A stretch of 64,000 nt of DNA. Origin: Accumulibacter phosphatis. Its GTDB lineage: Bacteria; Pseudomonadota; Gammaproteobacteria; Burkholderiales; Rhodocyclaceae. The notes beneath the pieces are model-generated. The model ran no database searches, had not been told where the DNA came from, and saw nothing but the letters and a program-made list of their open reading frames with translations. Where the stretch lies: contig NC_013194.1 in the NCBI RefSeq assembly GCF_000024165.1, positions 4,526,001 through 4,590,000 on the forward strand, written 5' to 3'. Shown piece by piece: positions 16,067 through 23,689 of this stretch; the stretch's first letter is position 1; every line of letters starts with the position of its first letter. Both the position numbers and the translations under genes were made by a program.

Positions 16067-17203
16067 TCAGCCGCGCATCACGGCATCGGGGTCGGCAATC
16101 GCTGCCCGCCAGATCGGCACCAGCGTCGCCGCCGCGTAAGGGAAGACCGTGAAGAAGAACAGCGTGGCGACCTGGAAGCCATCGATCACGGGGCTCAACT
16201 CGAAGCGCGGGTAGAGCACCGCCCAGCCCTTGAGGACCGGTGCGAAAAGCGACGAAGAAAAGCGGAAAACGTGCAGGTAGGCAGCGAGGTAGCCGATCAG
16301 GAAAGCCGCCAGCGAGACGAGCGCACCTTCCCAGAACTTCATCTTGAGGACATCGCCGGTTTCCCAGCCGATCGCCTTGAGAATGCCGATTTCGCGCTTT
16401 TCGTCGGCAGACAGGCCGGAAGCCTTCTCCCAGGCGAAGATGGCGAAGGCCAGGATGGCCAGCGAGGCGAGGGCCAGGACGATGCCCTCACGCCAGTTGA
16501 AGATCGATTCGTAGGTGCGCAGGATTTCTTCGCGCAGGATCGGCCGCGAGTCGGGGAACTGCTGCGACAGCTTGGCGGCGACATTGCGCACCTCGAGCGG
16601 GTTGGCCACCGACAGCGCGATGTCGGTGAAGTAGCCGGGAGCAATCGCGAAAAAGGACCGGAAGTCGGCTTCGCTGATCAGCACTAGGTCTGCACTGACC
16701 AGTTCCGAGTCGTGGGGCAGGATGCGCGCGATCGTGAAGCTGAAGAGCTTACCCGAATACGAGCGGAAGGAAATGAGGTTGCCGACAGCAAGCCCGCGTG
16801 CCCTGGCCATGCCGGCGCCGACGAGCAGCGTGCCGGCCGCGATGTCCTGGTTGCCAGGGACCATGAAGGTGTAGTTGGCCTTGACCACCGGGTCATAGTA
16901 ATAGCCCCAGAGGCGGCCTTCCTTATGCTGTACACCGCGGATGCGTCCGATGCGTTCGAGATAGCCGGGTGGAATCAGGTCGTGGCGACCGGCCACCATC
17001 CGCTGCAGGATCACTTCCGGCGCACCGACCAGCACTTCGGCGGCGGCCTGGCGCAGCGCGTGGGTGAACAGCATCACCGAAGCGAGCAGAAAAACGATCA
17101 GCGTATAGACCAGCAGCAGACCGAGGTTCTTCGCCTTGCGCCGCGCCAGCGAAGACAGCGTGAAGTCAATCAGGTACTTCTGTTTCTCGATCCAGGCGTT
17201 CAT
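16067..17203 (-). CDS. FtsX-type ABC transporter permease
   Basis: 378 residues with an N-terminal membrane helix (about 28-50), a large periplasmic domain (about 55-235), and three C-terminal helices, the layout of MacB/LolC/FtsX permeases. The cytoplasmic stretch DEKREIGILKAIGWETGDVL is the coupling-helix motif of this family. It partners the ATPase encoded immediately downstream. Its start overlaps the end of a small exported-protein gene by 38 bp. Within a copper-flavoured operon it parallels the NosFY pair of nitrous-oxide-reductase clusters, but sequence similarity to NosY was not evident, so that comparison is functional speculation. Confidence 0.88.
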   Translation of the reverse strand: MNAWIEKQKYLIDFTLSSLARRKAKNLGLLLVYTLIVFLLASVMLFTHALRQAAAEVLVGAPEVILQRMVAGRHDLIPPGYLERIGRIRGVQHKEGRLWGYYYDPVVKANYTFMVPGNQDIAAGTLLVGAGMARARGLAVGNLISFRSYSGKLFSFTIARILPHDSELVSADLVLISEADFRSFFAIAPGYFTDIALSVANPLEVRNVAAKLSQQFPDSRPILREEILRTYESIFNWREGIVLALASLAILAFAIFAWEKASGLSADEKREIGILKAIGWETGDVLKMKFWEGALVSLAAFLIGYLAAYLHVFRFSSSLFAPVLKGWAVLYPRFELSPVIDGFQVATLFFFTVFPYAAATLVPIWRAAIADPDAVMRG

Positions 17204-17504
17204 GGCTGGCAGTCAGACGGGTCGGCGGCAAGACCAGCGAACCCGTTGGGAAGTGTTCGAGGCCGAGCGGGTGATCCTGGAACGCCGAATGCAGGTCGGC
17301 CTGCGACAGATGGCGAGTGTAGCGGGCTTCGGTGAACAGGCAAAGATCGGTGAGCTGCAGCTGCTCAACCAGATCGCGCATTTGCGCCATGCCGCCGGCG
17401 CGCTGCTGACGAAGCCAGGCGGCGTCAGCGAAGGTAGCGGCGACCAAACTCGCGGCACAGGCGAGGGTGACCAGGGCGAGATGGCTGAGGCGAGCAACGG
17501 GCAT
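17166..17504 (-). CDS. Small exported protein of unknown function
   Basis: 112 residues. The ATG at 17504 opens a signal-like segment (LALVTLACAASLVAATFADA) followed by a helical region (RDLVEQLQLTDLCLFTEARY) with one Cys and a Pro/Thr-rich end. Upstream in-frame extension is non-conserved-looking and overlaps the preceding gene. The end overlaps the permease gene by 38 bp, which supports it being real and co-translated. No family recognised. Periplasmic partner of the ABC pair is a possibility. Confidence 0.6.
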   Translation of the reverse strand: MPVARLSHLALVTLACAASLVAATFADAAWLRQQRAGGMAQMRDLVEQLQLTDLCLFTEARYTRHLSQADLHSAFQDHPLGLEHFPTGSLVLPPTRLTASHERLDRETEVPD

Positions 17505-17536
17505 GGCTTCAGGCGAAAACTCGCCGCGGCATGGCT

Positions 17537-17719
17537 TCAAACCCGATTCGCAGCCCGCATCAAGGCGCCGCGCAGGGCGATCGTCAGGCTGCTGCCGATG
17601 CCAACCCGCTGCGCCAACGCCGGCAGGATGATCAGGGAAGCAAGAGCGAACCCGGCACCGAGCAGCAGTGAGGTCAGTTCCCCGTCTTCTTCGCTCCAGT
17701 CTTGCTGGCTGTCTTGCAT
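17537..17719 (-). CDS. Small single-pass membrane protein, first gene of the operon
   Basis: 60 residues. The ATG at 17719 has GGGAGG 5 bases upstream. An acidic N-terminus (QDSQQDWSEEDGELTS) precedes a hydrophobic span (LLLGAGFALASLIILPAL) and a basic C-terminus. It is the first gene after the palindrome-bearing promoter at 17774-17819, followed 32 bp later by the small exported-protein gene. No family recognised. Confidence 0.6.
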   Translation of the reverse strand: MQDSQQDWSEEDGELTSLLLGAGFALASLIILPALAQRVGIGSSLTIALRGALMRAANRV

Positions 17720-17773
17720 GATGGCCTCCCCCGGCACGGTTGACGTTTACGCGTCTTCGAATGGTATGGCCGA

Positions 17774-17819
17774 ATCTTAGTGTGCTTCTCCACTTCATTG
17801 AATGCGGCAAATTGTCGCA
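17774..17819 (-). promoter_or_regulatory. Shared palindrome plus -10 box for the eleven-gene operon
   Basis: In gene direction 17819-17803 is TGCGACAATTTGCCGCA, the most symmetrical copy, then 23 bp, then TAAGAT (17779-17774). TTCAAT directly after the palindrome sits at 17-bp spacing as a weak -35. Centre to start codon is 92 bp. No other promoter is evident upstream of 17719. Confidence 0.7.
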
Positions 17820-17930
17820 GCAACTCCCTGATCAACCCTCATGTCATGTTCCGCTCATCACCCGCGCGCTGCTCCTGTCCTCGTAGACGCCACCAGACAG
17901 GGCCCAGCATGGCTGATGCGCTCCCGCCAC

Positions 17931-17976
17931 TGAGACAATTTGCCACATTGTTCGCCTCCGAAAGGGCGCCTAGACT
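17931..17976 (+). promoter_or_regulatory. Shared palindrome plus -10 box for the outer-membrane barrel gene
   Basis: 17931-17947 is TGAGACAATTTGCCACA, then exactly 23 bp, then TAGACT (17971-17976), with TTGTTC as the abutting -35-like hexamer. It mirrors the copy at 17803-17819 across a 111-bp gap, so two divergent units each have their own site. Centre to start codon is 85 bp. Confidence 0.68.
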
Positions 17977-18023
17977 TCCAGCCCTGTGAAAGTGATGCGG
18001 TTGAATTGCAAAGGGGGAGAACA

Positions 18024-19511
18024 ATGAGGAAGGCACGTGAGTTTGTTGTGGCCGCGTCATTCGTGCTGGCCTGCGGCGCATCGGCGGTGCAGGCGGCCGA
18101 CTGGATCATGCAGCAGGGAACGGAACCGGCAGACACCGGCGCGTACCGGTTCTTCGGCGCTGGCTGGCTGACTTACGCCAACAACTACGGCTGCGACGCG
18201 TTCTCCGGCCTGCGCGCGCCCAACGGCACGCCTAACGGCTCACCGTCCGGCGGTCCGGCGCTGAACAACGGCGAGTACCATAACGCCTGCGTCGTGCCGC
18301 CGGAGTTCGGCGACACCCGCGAAACGAACCTCGACAATCTGACGGCCGGCATCCGCGGCAACCTGATTCCCGGACGCATCAACTACTTTTTCGCGGCCAA
18401 CGCTGGACAGAACTTCTTCAACTACCTGCCGTTCCAGACCAGCCGCCATGTGGTCGCTTCGGTGCAGGACGCGAGTCTCACTTTCAGCTACATCCCCGGT
18501 GCGCGCGTACGCGTCGGCCTGTTCAAGAAGCCGGGCCCGGAGGAAATCCAGCGCGCCGCGCCACCGGAGTTCATCTTCGTCAGCGCGTCGCTGGCCCAAT
18601 GGCAGCAGGAGATCTTTGTCCGCAGTAACGCCTACTTCCGTACCGGGCTGCCTATCCCGGGACAGGGCTATCTCGGTGGTGTCGCATCCTACGGATACGA
18701 TGCCGACCTGGGACGCGACTGGGGGGTGCAGGCTTTCGATTCGTTCAAGCTGGACCGCTGGACGCTGAGTTATGCGCTGATGTGGGGTTGGGGCAATGGC
18801 ATCCATCTGCGGGAGAATCTGAATCCGCACAAGGATGTCAACGCCGAGTTGGTTGCTGAGTACGACCTGCCAGGCGGCCAAGGGCCGAACAAGCACGGCA
18901 TCAAGGCTTACGGATACTACCAGCAGGGTCAGCGCCAGTTCGAGATCAACGCCGCGGGTACCGAGAGTGAGGCCTTCGACCGGATCCGCTACGGTGTGGG
19001 CGTACGGGCACTGGGCGAACTGTTCGGCGAGGGCAATGGACGGCACCGGGTCGGCTTCGACGCCATGTACGGTCAAGGCATGATCTTCACCACGCCCTCG
19101 GGCAACGTGGTGGACGGCAACTTTGGCGACGGCAATCTGAGCATCGCCGCCGAGCGTGGCAACAAGGCGCGGGGTTACACCATCGACTACGGCTACTATC
19201 TCGGCGACAAGTGGCGGTTCGATCTGCGCTGGGGCCTCAATCAGACGCTCTACTCGACGGCGGGCGTCTGGCAGCCGGCGGATGAGCGCCGAGTCGAGGA
19301 GTGGACGCTCGGCGTTACTCACTTCTTCATGCCGAACCTGCAACTGAGCGCCAATTATCAGTTTCGAGACTTCCAGGCACCTACTGCCGTCCAGCCGGTC
19401 GCCAACACGCCGGCAGCGATCAACAATGCGTCCGTGGCAACCCGCAACCAGGACATCGTCACCGGATCTGTCGGCGACCGCTTTGCCGTCCGCCTCGTCT
19501 ATACGTTTTGA
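18024..19511 (+). CDS. Outer-membrane beta-barrel (porin-like) protein
   Basis: 495 residues. The ATG at 18024 has AGGGGGAG 6-7 bases upstream and opens a signal peptide (hydrophobic core then AVQAADW). The mature protein is rich in alternating hydrophobic/aromatic strands and Gly, and ends in VRLVYTF, the C-terminal aromatic signature of outer-membrane barrels. It resembles phosphate-selective-porin-like or alginate-porin-like barrels in style, with no clear named family. The promoter carries the shared palindrome, so it probably works with the metal operon, for example as the outer-membrane entry route. That is inference from regulation only. Confidence 0.8.
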   Translation: MRKAREFVVAASFVLACGASAVQAADWIMQQGTEPADTGAYRFFGAGWLTYANNYGCDAFSGLRAPNGTPNGSPSGGPALNNGEYHNACVVPPEFGDTRETNLDNLTAGIRGNLIPGRINYFFAANAGQNFFNYLPFQTSRHVVASVQDASLTFSYIPGARVRVGLFKKPGPEEIQRAAPPEFIFVSASLAQWQQEIFVRSNAYFRTGLPIPGQGYLGGVASYGYDADLGRDWGVQAFDSFKLDRWTLSYALMWGWGNGIHLRENLNPHKDVNAELVAEYDLPGGQGPNKHGIKAYGYYQQGQRQFEINAAGTESEAFDRIRYGVGVRALGELFGEGNGRHRVGFDAMYGQGMIFTTPSGNVVDGNFGDGNLSIAAERGNKARGYTIDYGYYLGDKWRFDLRWGLNQTLYSTAGVWQPADERRVEEWTLGVTHFFMPNLQLSANYQFRDFQAPTAVQPVANTPAAINNASVATRNQDIVTGSVGDRFAVRLVYTF

Positions 19512-19599
19512 CCCCGCCACCGGGATCGCCAGTGGGGCAATTGCCGTCCAACACGTCCGCTTGCGCCGGCCTGACGTTACGAGGTTATTATCGTGATGC

Positions 19600-19621
19600 C
19601 GCCGCGGGTGTGCGGCGTTTT
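19600..19621 (+). terminator. GC hairpin with T-run just before nikR
   Basis: CGCCGC (19600-19605), six-base loop, GCGGCG (19612-19617), then TTTT. It may end the barrel-gene transcript. Because a TTATTAT-type -10 lies just upstream and the nikR ribosome site just downstream, it could alternatively sit in the nikR leader. Confidence 0.4.
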
Positions 19622-19636
19622 CTGGGGGAAAGCGGC

Positions 19637-20101
19637 ATGGAGCGCTTCACGATTTCACTGGACGACTCTCTGGCAAGACAGTTCGATGACTTGATTGCCG
19701 CGCGCGGCTACCGCAACCGCTCGGAGGCAGTGCGCGATCTGATCCGTGGCGCGATCGAGAGCGACCGCCAGCGCGACCCGCCGGCGGGCCATTGTGTTGC
19801 CAATCTCTGCTACGTCTTTAACCATCACGAACGCGAACTCGCTGAACGTCTTACAGGTTTGCAGCACGATCATCACGACCTGACGGTGGCGCTCCTGCAC
19901 AGCCACCTTGACCACGAGAACTGCCTGGAATCGGTCATTCTGAAAGGCTTGACCGCGGACGTCCGCAAATTTGCCGATACCTTGATGGCGGAAAGCGGCG
20001 TTCGTCACGGGAAGCTGAACGTGATCGCTCTGGAGGCCGACCACCACCACGCCCACGACGAGGATGGCGAAGCCCACATTCACTACCGTCCGGCCCGCTG
20101 A
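19637..20101 (+). CDS. nikR: Nickel-responsive regulator NikR
   Basis: 154 residues. The N-terminal ribbon-helix-helix (ERFTISLDDSLARQFDDLI, then RNRSEAVRDLIRG) binds DNA. The C-terminal ACT-like domain carries the nickel ligands in QHDHHDLTVALLHSHLDHENC, corresponding to the family's three His and one Cys. A His-rich tail (EADHHHAHDEDGEAHIH) is an extra metal-binding extension. NikR represses nickel uptake genes when nickel is plentiful. The start has a GGGGGAAAG site upstream. The neighbouring receptor-ABC operon is the obvious target, and a candidate operator lies at 20188-20214. Confidence 0.95.
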   Translation: MERFTISLDDSLARQFDDLIAARGYRNRSEAVRDLIRGAIESDRQRDPPAGHCVANLCYVFNHHERELAERLTGLQHDHHDLTVALLHSHLDHENCLESVILKGLTADVRKFADTLMAESGVRHGKLNVIALEADHHHAHDEDGEAHIHYRPAR

Positions 20102-20187
20102 TTAGCTCCTGCCACAAGTCATAGCGCCACTTGGCGAGCCAATCCGGAACACTACCAACGAAAAGGATTGATCTGGAATGGGTTGTC

Positions 20188-20214
20188 GTATGAAAATAAG
20201 TATTTGGTTCACAC
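20188..20214 (+). promoter_or_regulatory. Candidate NikR operator
   Basis: GTATGA (20188-20193), 15 bases, then TCACAC (20209-20214). The enterobacterial NikR box is GTATGA, 16 bases, TCATAC, so one base and the spacing by one differ. Location between nikR and the receptor gene supports it, but the match is imperfect. Confidence 0.35.
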
Positions 20215-20263
20215 TTCGTCCAGCGGCTTGCCATCATCTGCAGGGGAAGTAGCCGTTGTTTGG

Positions 20264-20284
20264 AGCCGGCTCCGCCGGCTTTTC
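20264..20284 (+). terminator. Intrinsic terminator or attenuator between nikR and the receptor gene
   Basis: AGCCGGC (20264-20270), loop TCC, GCCGGCT (20274-20280), then TTTT. A 7-bp perfect GC stem followed by T-run. It lies 160 bp after the nikR stop and 54 bp before the receptor start, so it probably isolates nikR from the receptor operon. Confidence 0.6.
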
Positions 20285-20295
20285 TGTCCAGCCAT

Positions 20296-20322
20296 GTAAG
20301 ACAAATCTGATAATTTGCTTAC
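20296..20322 (+). promoter_or_regulatory. Inverted repeat directly upstream of receptor gene
   Basis: GTAAG-A-CAAAT then CTGATA then ATTTG-CTTAC: two 10-base arms, the left with one extra base. It ends 5 bp before the GGAG ribosome site and overlaps where the transcription start would be. A repressor operator is plausible; it does not match Fur or Zur consensus that I know. Confidence 0.45.
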
Positions 20323-20337
20323 TATTGGAGCGTCCAA

Positions 20338-22248
20338 ATGAAGAAACAAAAGCTCGCACTGGCCATTTCGCTTGCCTTTTCTTGTGCCGCTGCCGCTCAA
20401 ACGACAACCTTGCCCAGCGTTGTCATCACGGCCAATCCGGTAATCGAAGAAGTGCGGGTGGACGCCTTCTCCAGCGTCTCGGCGGTTGTCACCCAGGACC
20501 AGTTGCGCGATCAGAATGCAGTCGATCTCGCTTCTGCCTTGCGCCGTACGCCTGGTGTCGAGATATCCCGCTTCAACCCGGTCGGCGCGTTCGGTGGTGC
20601 CGAGGGCGGCGCCATCTTCATCCGGGGCATGGGCGGCAGCCGTCCAGGCAGTGAAATCAAGACCTATATCGACGGACTACCGTTCTACATGGGCGTCTGG
20701 AATCACCCCCTGCTTGATCTGCTGCCGGTCAATGGCATGCAGTCGATCACGGTCTACAAGAGCCCTCAACCACAGATCAACGGTAACAACTTTGCCTCGA
20801 TCAATCTGGAAACCAGGCGCGCCACGGAAGAAGGGGTGCATGGCGATGCCAGGCTTTCCGCAGGATCGTTCGGCACCTTCATCGAGCAAGCCAACCTGTT
20901 CGGCCGCCAGGGCAACGTCGACTGGATGCTGGCCCAGGGTCATGCCCAGTCCAACGGCCAGCGCGCCAATTCCGACGGACAACTGAACAACGCGATCGGG
21001 CGTATTGGCTTGCGCCTCAACGACAACTGGACTGCGAGCGCGAGCTTTGTGTATGTGGATAACAAGGCGCGCGATCCTGGTGACAACCGCCTCGCCGCCC
21101 CGGCGATTGCGCCTCAGTACAATACCCAGGCCGGCATGATCTCCGCCGGGCTGTCGCACGTCCATGAAAACTGGCGAGGGGAATTTCGCGTTTATACCAA
21201 CCGCGGCGAGGGCAACTGGCTGGATCAACCGTCACCTGATGGCGACACGCTGACCAATTTCCAGATGAGCGGGCTGCGCTGGAAGGAGCAATTCTCTCCG
21301 TGGACAGGCGGCAAGCTTGTGGCGGGTGTCGACTATGACCAGACGTCCGGTGACGTCAAGTACGAGCGCGTCGCTCCGGCCCCGCGAGGCACTTTTGATA
21401 CGCCCACATTCAGGATTACGTCGCCCTACGTGGCGCTGAGCCAGCAGGTTCCGCTGAACCAGGACTGGGCTCTGCTACCGTCGGCGGCGCTCCGTTTCTA
21501 CGATTCCAACCAGTTCGAGTCCAAGACCGCACCACTTGCCGGCCTTTCGCTGGTGTCCGAGAAGCTGACGGTCTTTGCCAACGTGTCGCGCGGGATCAAC
21601 TATCCCGGTCTGGAAACCACGGTGCTGTCCAATCTGATCAAGCCGCTTGGCAAGAGCTGGGAGCAGCTGTCGGCAGAAGAGCTCGATCATGCCGAAATCG
21701 GCGTGAAATTCTCGCCGACATCAGCCACTCAGATTGACGCCAGTATCTTCAACGACAAGGTGAAAAATCGCTATGTCTTCGGCTTCCCACCGGCTGTGCC
21801 GCCGCCACCGCAATTCGTCAACCTCGGCTCGTATCGGATCAGGGGAGCGGAGTTGGCGATCCGCCAGGCGATTGGTGCCGATTGGACGGTATTCGGAGGA
21901 TTGACTCTGCTTGACCCAAGCATCGACAACCTGCCGTACACGCCCGATCGGGCGTTCACTGTCGGTGTCAATGGGCAGGCCGGACCGATCCGCGTTGCTT
22001 TCGATGCCCAATACCAATCGGAAGTATGGGCCCTGAACCGCGCTCGTGCGGCCGGTGCCATCAACACCGACAAGGTCGATGGATTCACGGTGGCGAACCT
22101 GCGCCTCTCCTATCCGCTGCCAGCCCTGGGCAAGAAGGGTGAAGTCTTCGTCTTTGTCGAGAATCTCTTCGACGCCTCCTATGCCTATCGTCCCGGCTAT
22201 CCCATGCCGGGCACCTCGGGACAGCTCGGCTTATCAGCGAGCTTCTGA
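20338..22248 (+). CDS. TonB-dependent outer-membrane receptor (metal type)
   Basis: 636 residues with signal peptide (MKKQKLALAISLAFSCAAAA), a plug domain (SVVITANPV TonB-box-like stretch, then LRRTPGVEISRFNPVGAFGG and the IFIRGMGGSRPGSEI, YIDGLPFYMG motifs), and a barrel ending in LGLSASF. GGAG lies 7 bases before the ATG. It is compact for this class. It is the first gene of an operon with an ABC-3-type metal transporter and a methyltransferase, downstream of nikR. Uptake of nickel or a nickel chelate is the leading hypothesis from context; zinc, manganese or copper remain possible. Confidence 0.9.
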   Translation: MKKQKLALAISLAFSCAAAAQTTTLPSVVITANPVIEEVRVDAFSSVSAVVTQDQLRDQNAVDLASALRRTPGVEISRFNPVGAFGGAEGGAIFIRGMGGSRPGSEIKTYIDGLPFYMGVWNHPLLDLLPVNGMQSITVYKSPQPQINGNNFASINLETRRATEEGVHGDARLSAGSFGTFIEQANLFGRQGNVDWMLAQGHAQSNGQRANSDGQLNNAIGRIGLRLNDNWTASASFVYVDNKARDPGDNRLAAPAIAPQYNTQAGMISAGLSHVHENWRGEFRVYTNRGEGNWLDQPSPDGDTLTNFQMSGLRWKEQFSPWTGGKLVAGVDYDQTSGDVKYERVAPAPRGTFDTPTFRITSPYVALSQQVPLNQDWALLPSAALRFYDSNQFESKTAPLAGLSLVSEKLTVFANVSRGINYPGLETTVLSNLIKPLGKSWEQLSAEELDHAEIGVKFSPTSATQIDASIFNDKVKNRYVFGFPPAVPPPPQFVNLGSYRIRGAELAIRQAIGADWTVFGGLTLLDPSIDNLPYTPDRAFTVGVNGQAGPIRVAFDAQYQSEVWALNRARAAGAINTDKVDGFTVANLRLSYPLPALGKKGEVFVFVENLFDASYAYRPGYPMPGTSGQLGLSASF

Positions 22249-22250
22249 AC

Positions 22251-22886
22251 ATGGACGCGGCGACGCTTGAGGTGTGCGGACTGAGCTGCAACGTCGGCAC
22301 GCGAGCGGTCGTCGCGAACGCGTCGCTGCGGATCGTTGCCGGAGAACGCGTCGCCCTGGTTGGCGGCAATGGCTCGGGCAAGACGACTCTCCTGCGTGCC
22401 CTGCTCGGCCTGCACCCGCAGACCCAGGGAACGCTGCGTCTGGACGGACGCGACCCTGGCGACTGGCGAGCCTGGCGGCGGCGTATCGCATTTGTTCCGC
22501 AGCGCCAGAACGGTGGCAGGTTTCCGCTACGGGTCGACGAGTTGATCGCCAGTGCCGGCAGGGTCAGCGCGGCCGATGCGGCAGAAGCCGCGCTGCAGGC
22601 CGGCGTCGAAACTCTTCTGCACCGCCCGCTGTCGGGGCTATCCGGGGGCCAACTGCAACGTGCCTGGCTGGCGCGCGCCTTTGCCTGCGTGGCTCGGGGT
22701 GCCGGACTGCTGCTCGCCGACGAACCGACCGCCGCGCTGGATTTCGCGGGCCGCGCGGAAATCGGCGCACTGCTTGCCAGCGTACCGGTATCGGCACTGA
22801 TCGTTACGCATGATCGGGCGCTCGCCGAGTGCTGCGACCGGATCATTGAAATCGCCGGCGGCGAGTTGCGGGGACTGCCGCCGTGA
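22251..22886 (+). CDS. Metal ABC transporter ATP-binding protein (ZnuC-like)
   Basis: 211 residues with Walker A (GGNGSGKTT), signature (LSGGQLQRAWLARAF), Walker B (LLLADEPTAALD) and switch His (IVTHDRAL). Slightly short for the ZnuC/MntB group. The ATG follows the receptor stop by 2 bp and the stop overlaps the permease start (GTGA). Energises import through the ABC-3 permease encoded next. Confidence 0.9.
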   Translation: MDAATLEVCGLSCNVGTRAVVANASLRIVAGERVALVGGNGSGKTTLLRALLGLHPQTQGTLRLDGRDPGDWRAWRRRIAFVPQRQNGGRFPLRVDELIASAGRVSAADAAEAALQAGVETLLHRPLSGLSGGQLQRAWLARAFACVARGAGLLLADEPTAALDFAGRAEIGALLASVPVSALIVTHDRALAECCDRIIEIAGGELRGLPP

Positions 22887-23689
22887 ACGACATCGCCGAG
22901 CTATTGCGCCTCGCCCCGGTGCAGCGAGGCTTTGCCGCAACCCTGATTGCCGGCGCTGGGCTGCCCATCGCCGGGGTATGGATCCTCGGCCTGGAAGTCG
23001 TCCCTCTGCGCTTTGCGATGATGCATGTCGCCTTGCTCGGCGTGGCCCTGGGTGCCCTTCTGGGGATCGAGCCACTGCTTGTTGCACTGGCCCTTTGTGC
23101 ACTCTCGGGCGCAGCACTGGCGCCGCTCGCCGCCCGCCCTGAGGGACTGGCCGGTCCGCTCGGGCTGCTGATGACACTGTCCATCGCGCTGGCGCTACTC
23201 GTGCTATCAATCGCCGGGGGCAACGCGACGCGGGCTTTCGAGTGGCTCTGGGGGTCGGTACTCGCCACGCAACCGGCCGACATCGTCGCACTGGCAGTCG
23301 TCGTGGCCTTGCTGGCAGCGTTTGAGCTGCGTTTTCATCGCTCGTTGAAGCTGCTGCTGCATGATCGCGAACTCGCACTGTGCTCCGGCGTGCCAGTGGC
23401 CGCACTGACGGTTGGCCTGCTGGTACTGATGTCGGTCGCCGTAGCCGCGTCGATCAAGCTGACTGGTGCCTTGCTGGTCGACGCGGTGACACTCCTCCCC
23501 GCGCTGGCTGCGCGCAATCTCGGGCAGTCCTTCGACGGCATCCTGGCATGGGCCGTGGGGATCGGTGCCGTGGGCGCTGTCAGCGGCTTCTTGCTCACTC
23601 TGTGGAGCGACCAGCCACCGGGCCCGGTACTGATCCTGACCATGACCGCGATCACGCTTGCCAGCTACGTCGTTCGAGGTAAACGATGA
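22883..23689 (+). CDS. ABC-3 type metal transporter permease
   Basis: 268 residues, GTG start overlapping the ATPase stop by 4 bp. About eight membrane helices. The stretch from about 165 to 200 with SVAVAASIKLTGALLVDAVTLLPALAA is the characteristic ABC-3 (ZnuB/MntB/TroC) region, where the family has VGxLLV(x)ALLxxPA. Cytoplasmic-membrane channel for a divalent metal or its complex. Stop overlaps the binding-protein start by 4 bp. Confidence 0.88.
   Translation: MNDIAELLRLAPVQRGFAATLIAGAGLPIAGVWILGLEVVPLRFAMMHVALLGVALGALLGIEPLLVALALCALSGAALAPLAARPEGLAGPLGLLMTLSIALALLVLSIAGGNATRAFEWLWGSVLATQPADIVALAVVVALLAAFELRFHRSLKLLLHDRELALCSGVPVAALTVGLLVLMSVAVAASIKLTGALLVDAVTLLPALAARNLGQSFDGILAWAVGIGAVGAVSGFLLTLWSDQPPGPVLILTMTAITLASYVVRGKR

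Noticed and set aside
18240..19520. 426-codon minus-strand frame over the outer-membrane barrel gene
   Set aside because: The plus strand has a signal peptide and C-terminal barrel signature; the antisense frame has neither.
20101..20338. Riboswitch (for example cobalamin) before the second TonB receptor
   Set aside because: No B12-box or other riboswitch core seen; the region is explained by a terminator, an inverted repeat and a possible NikR box.
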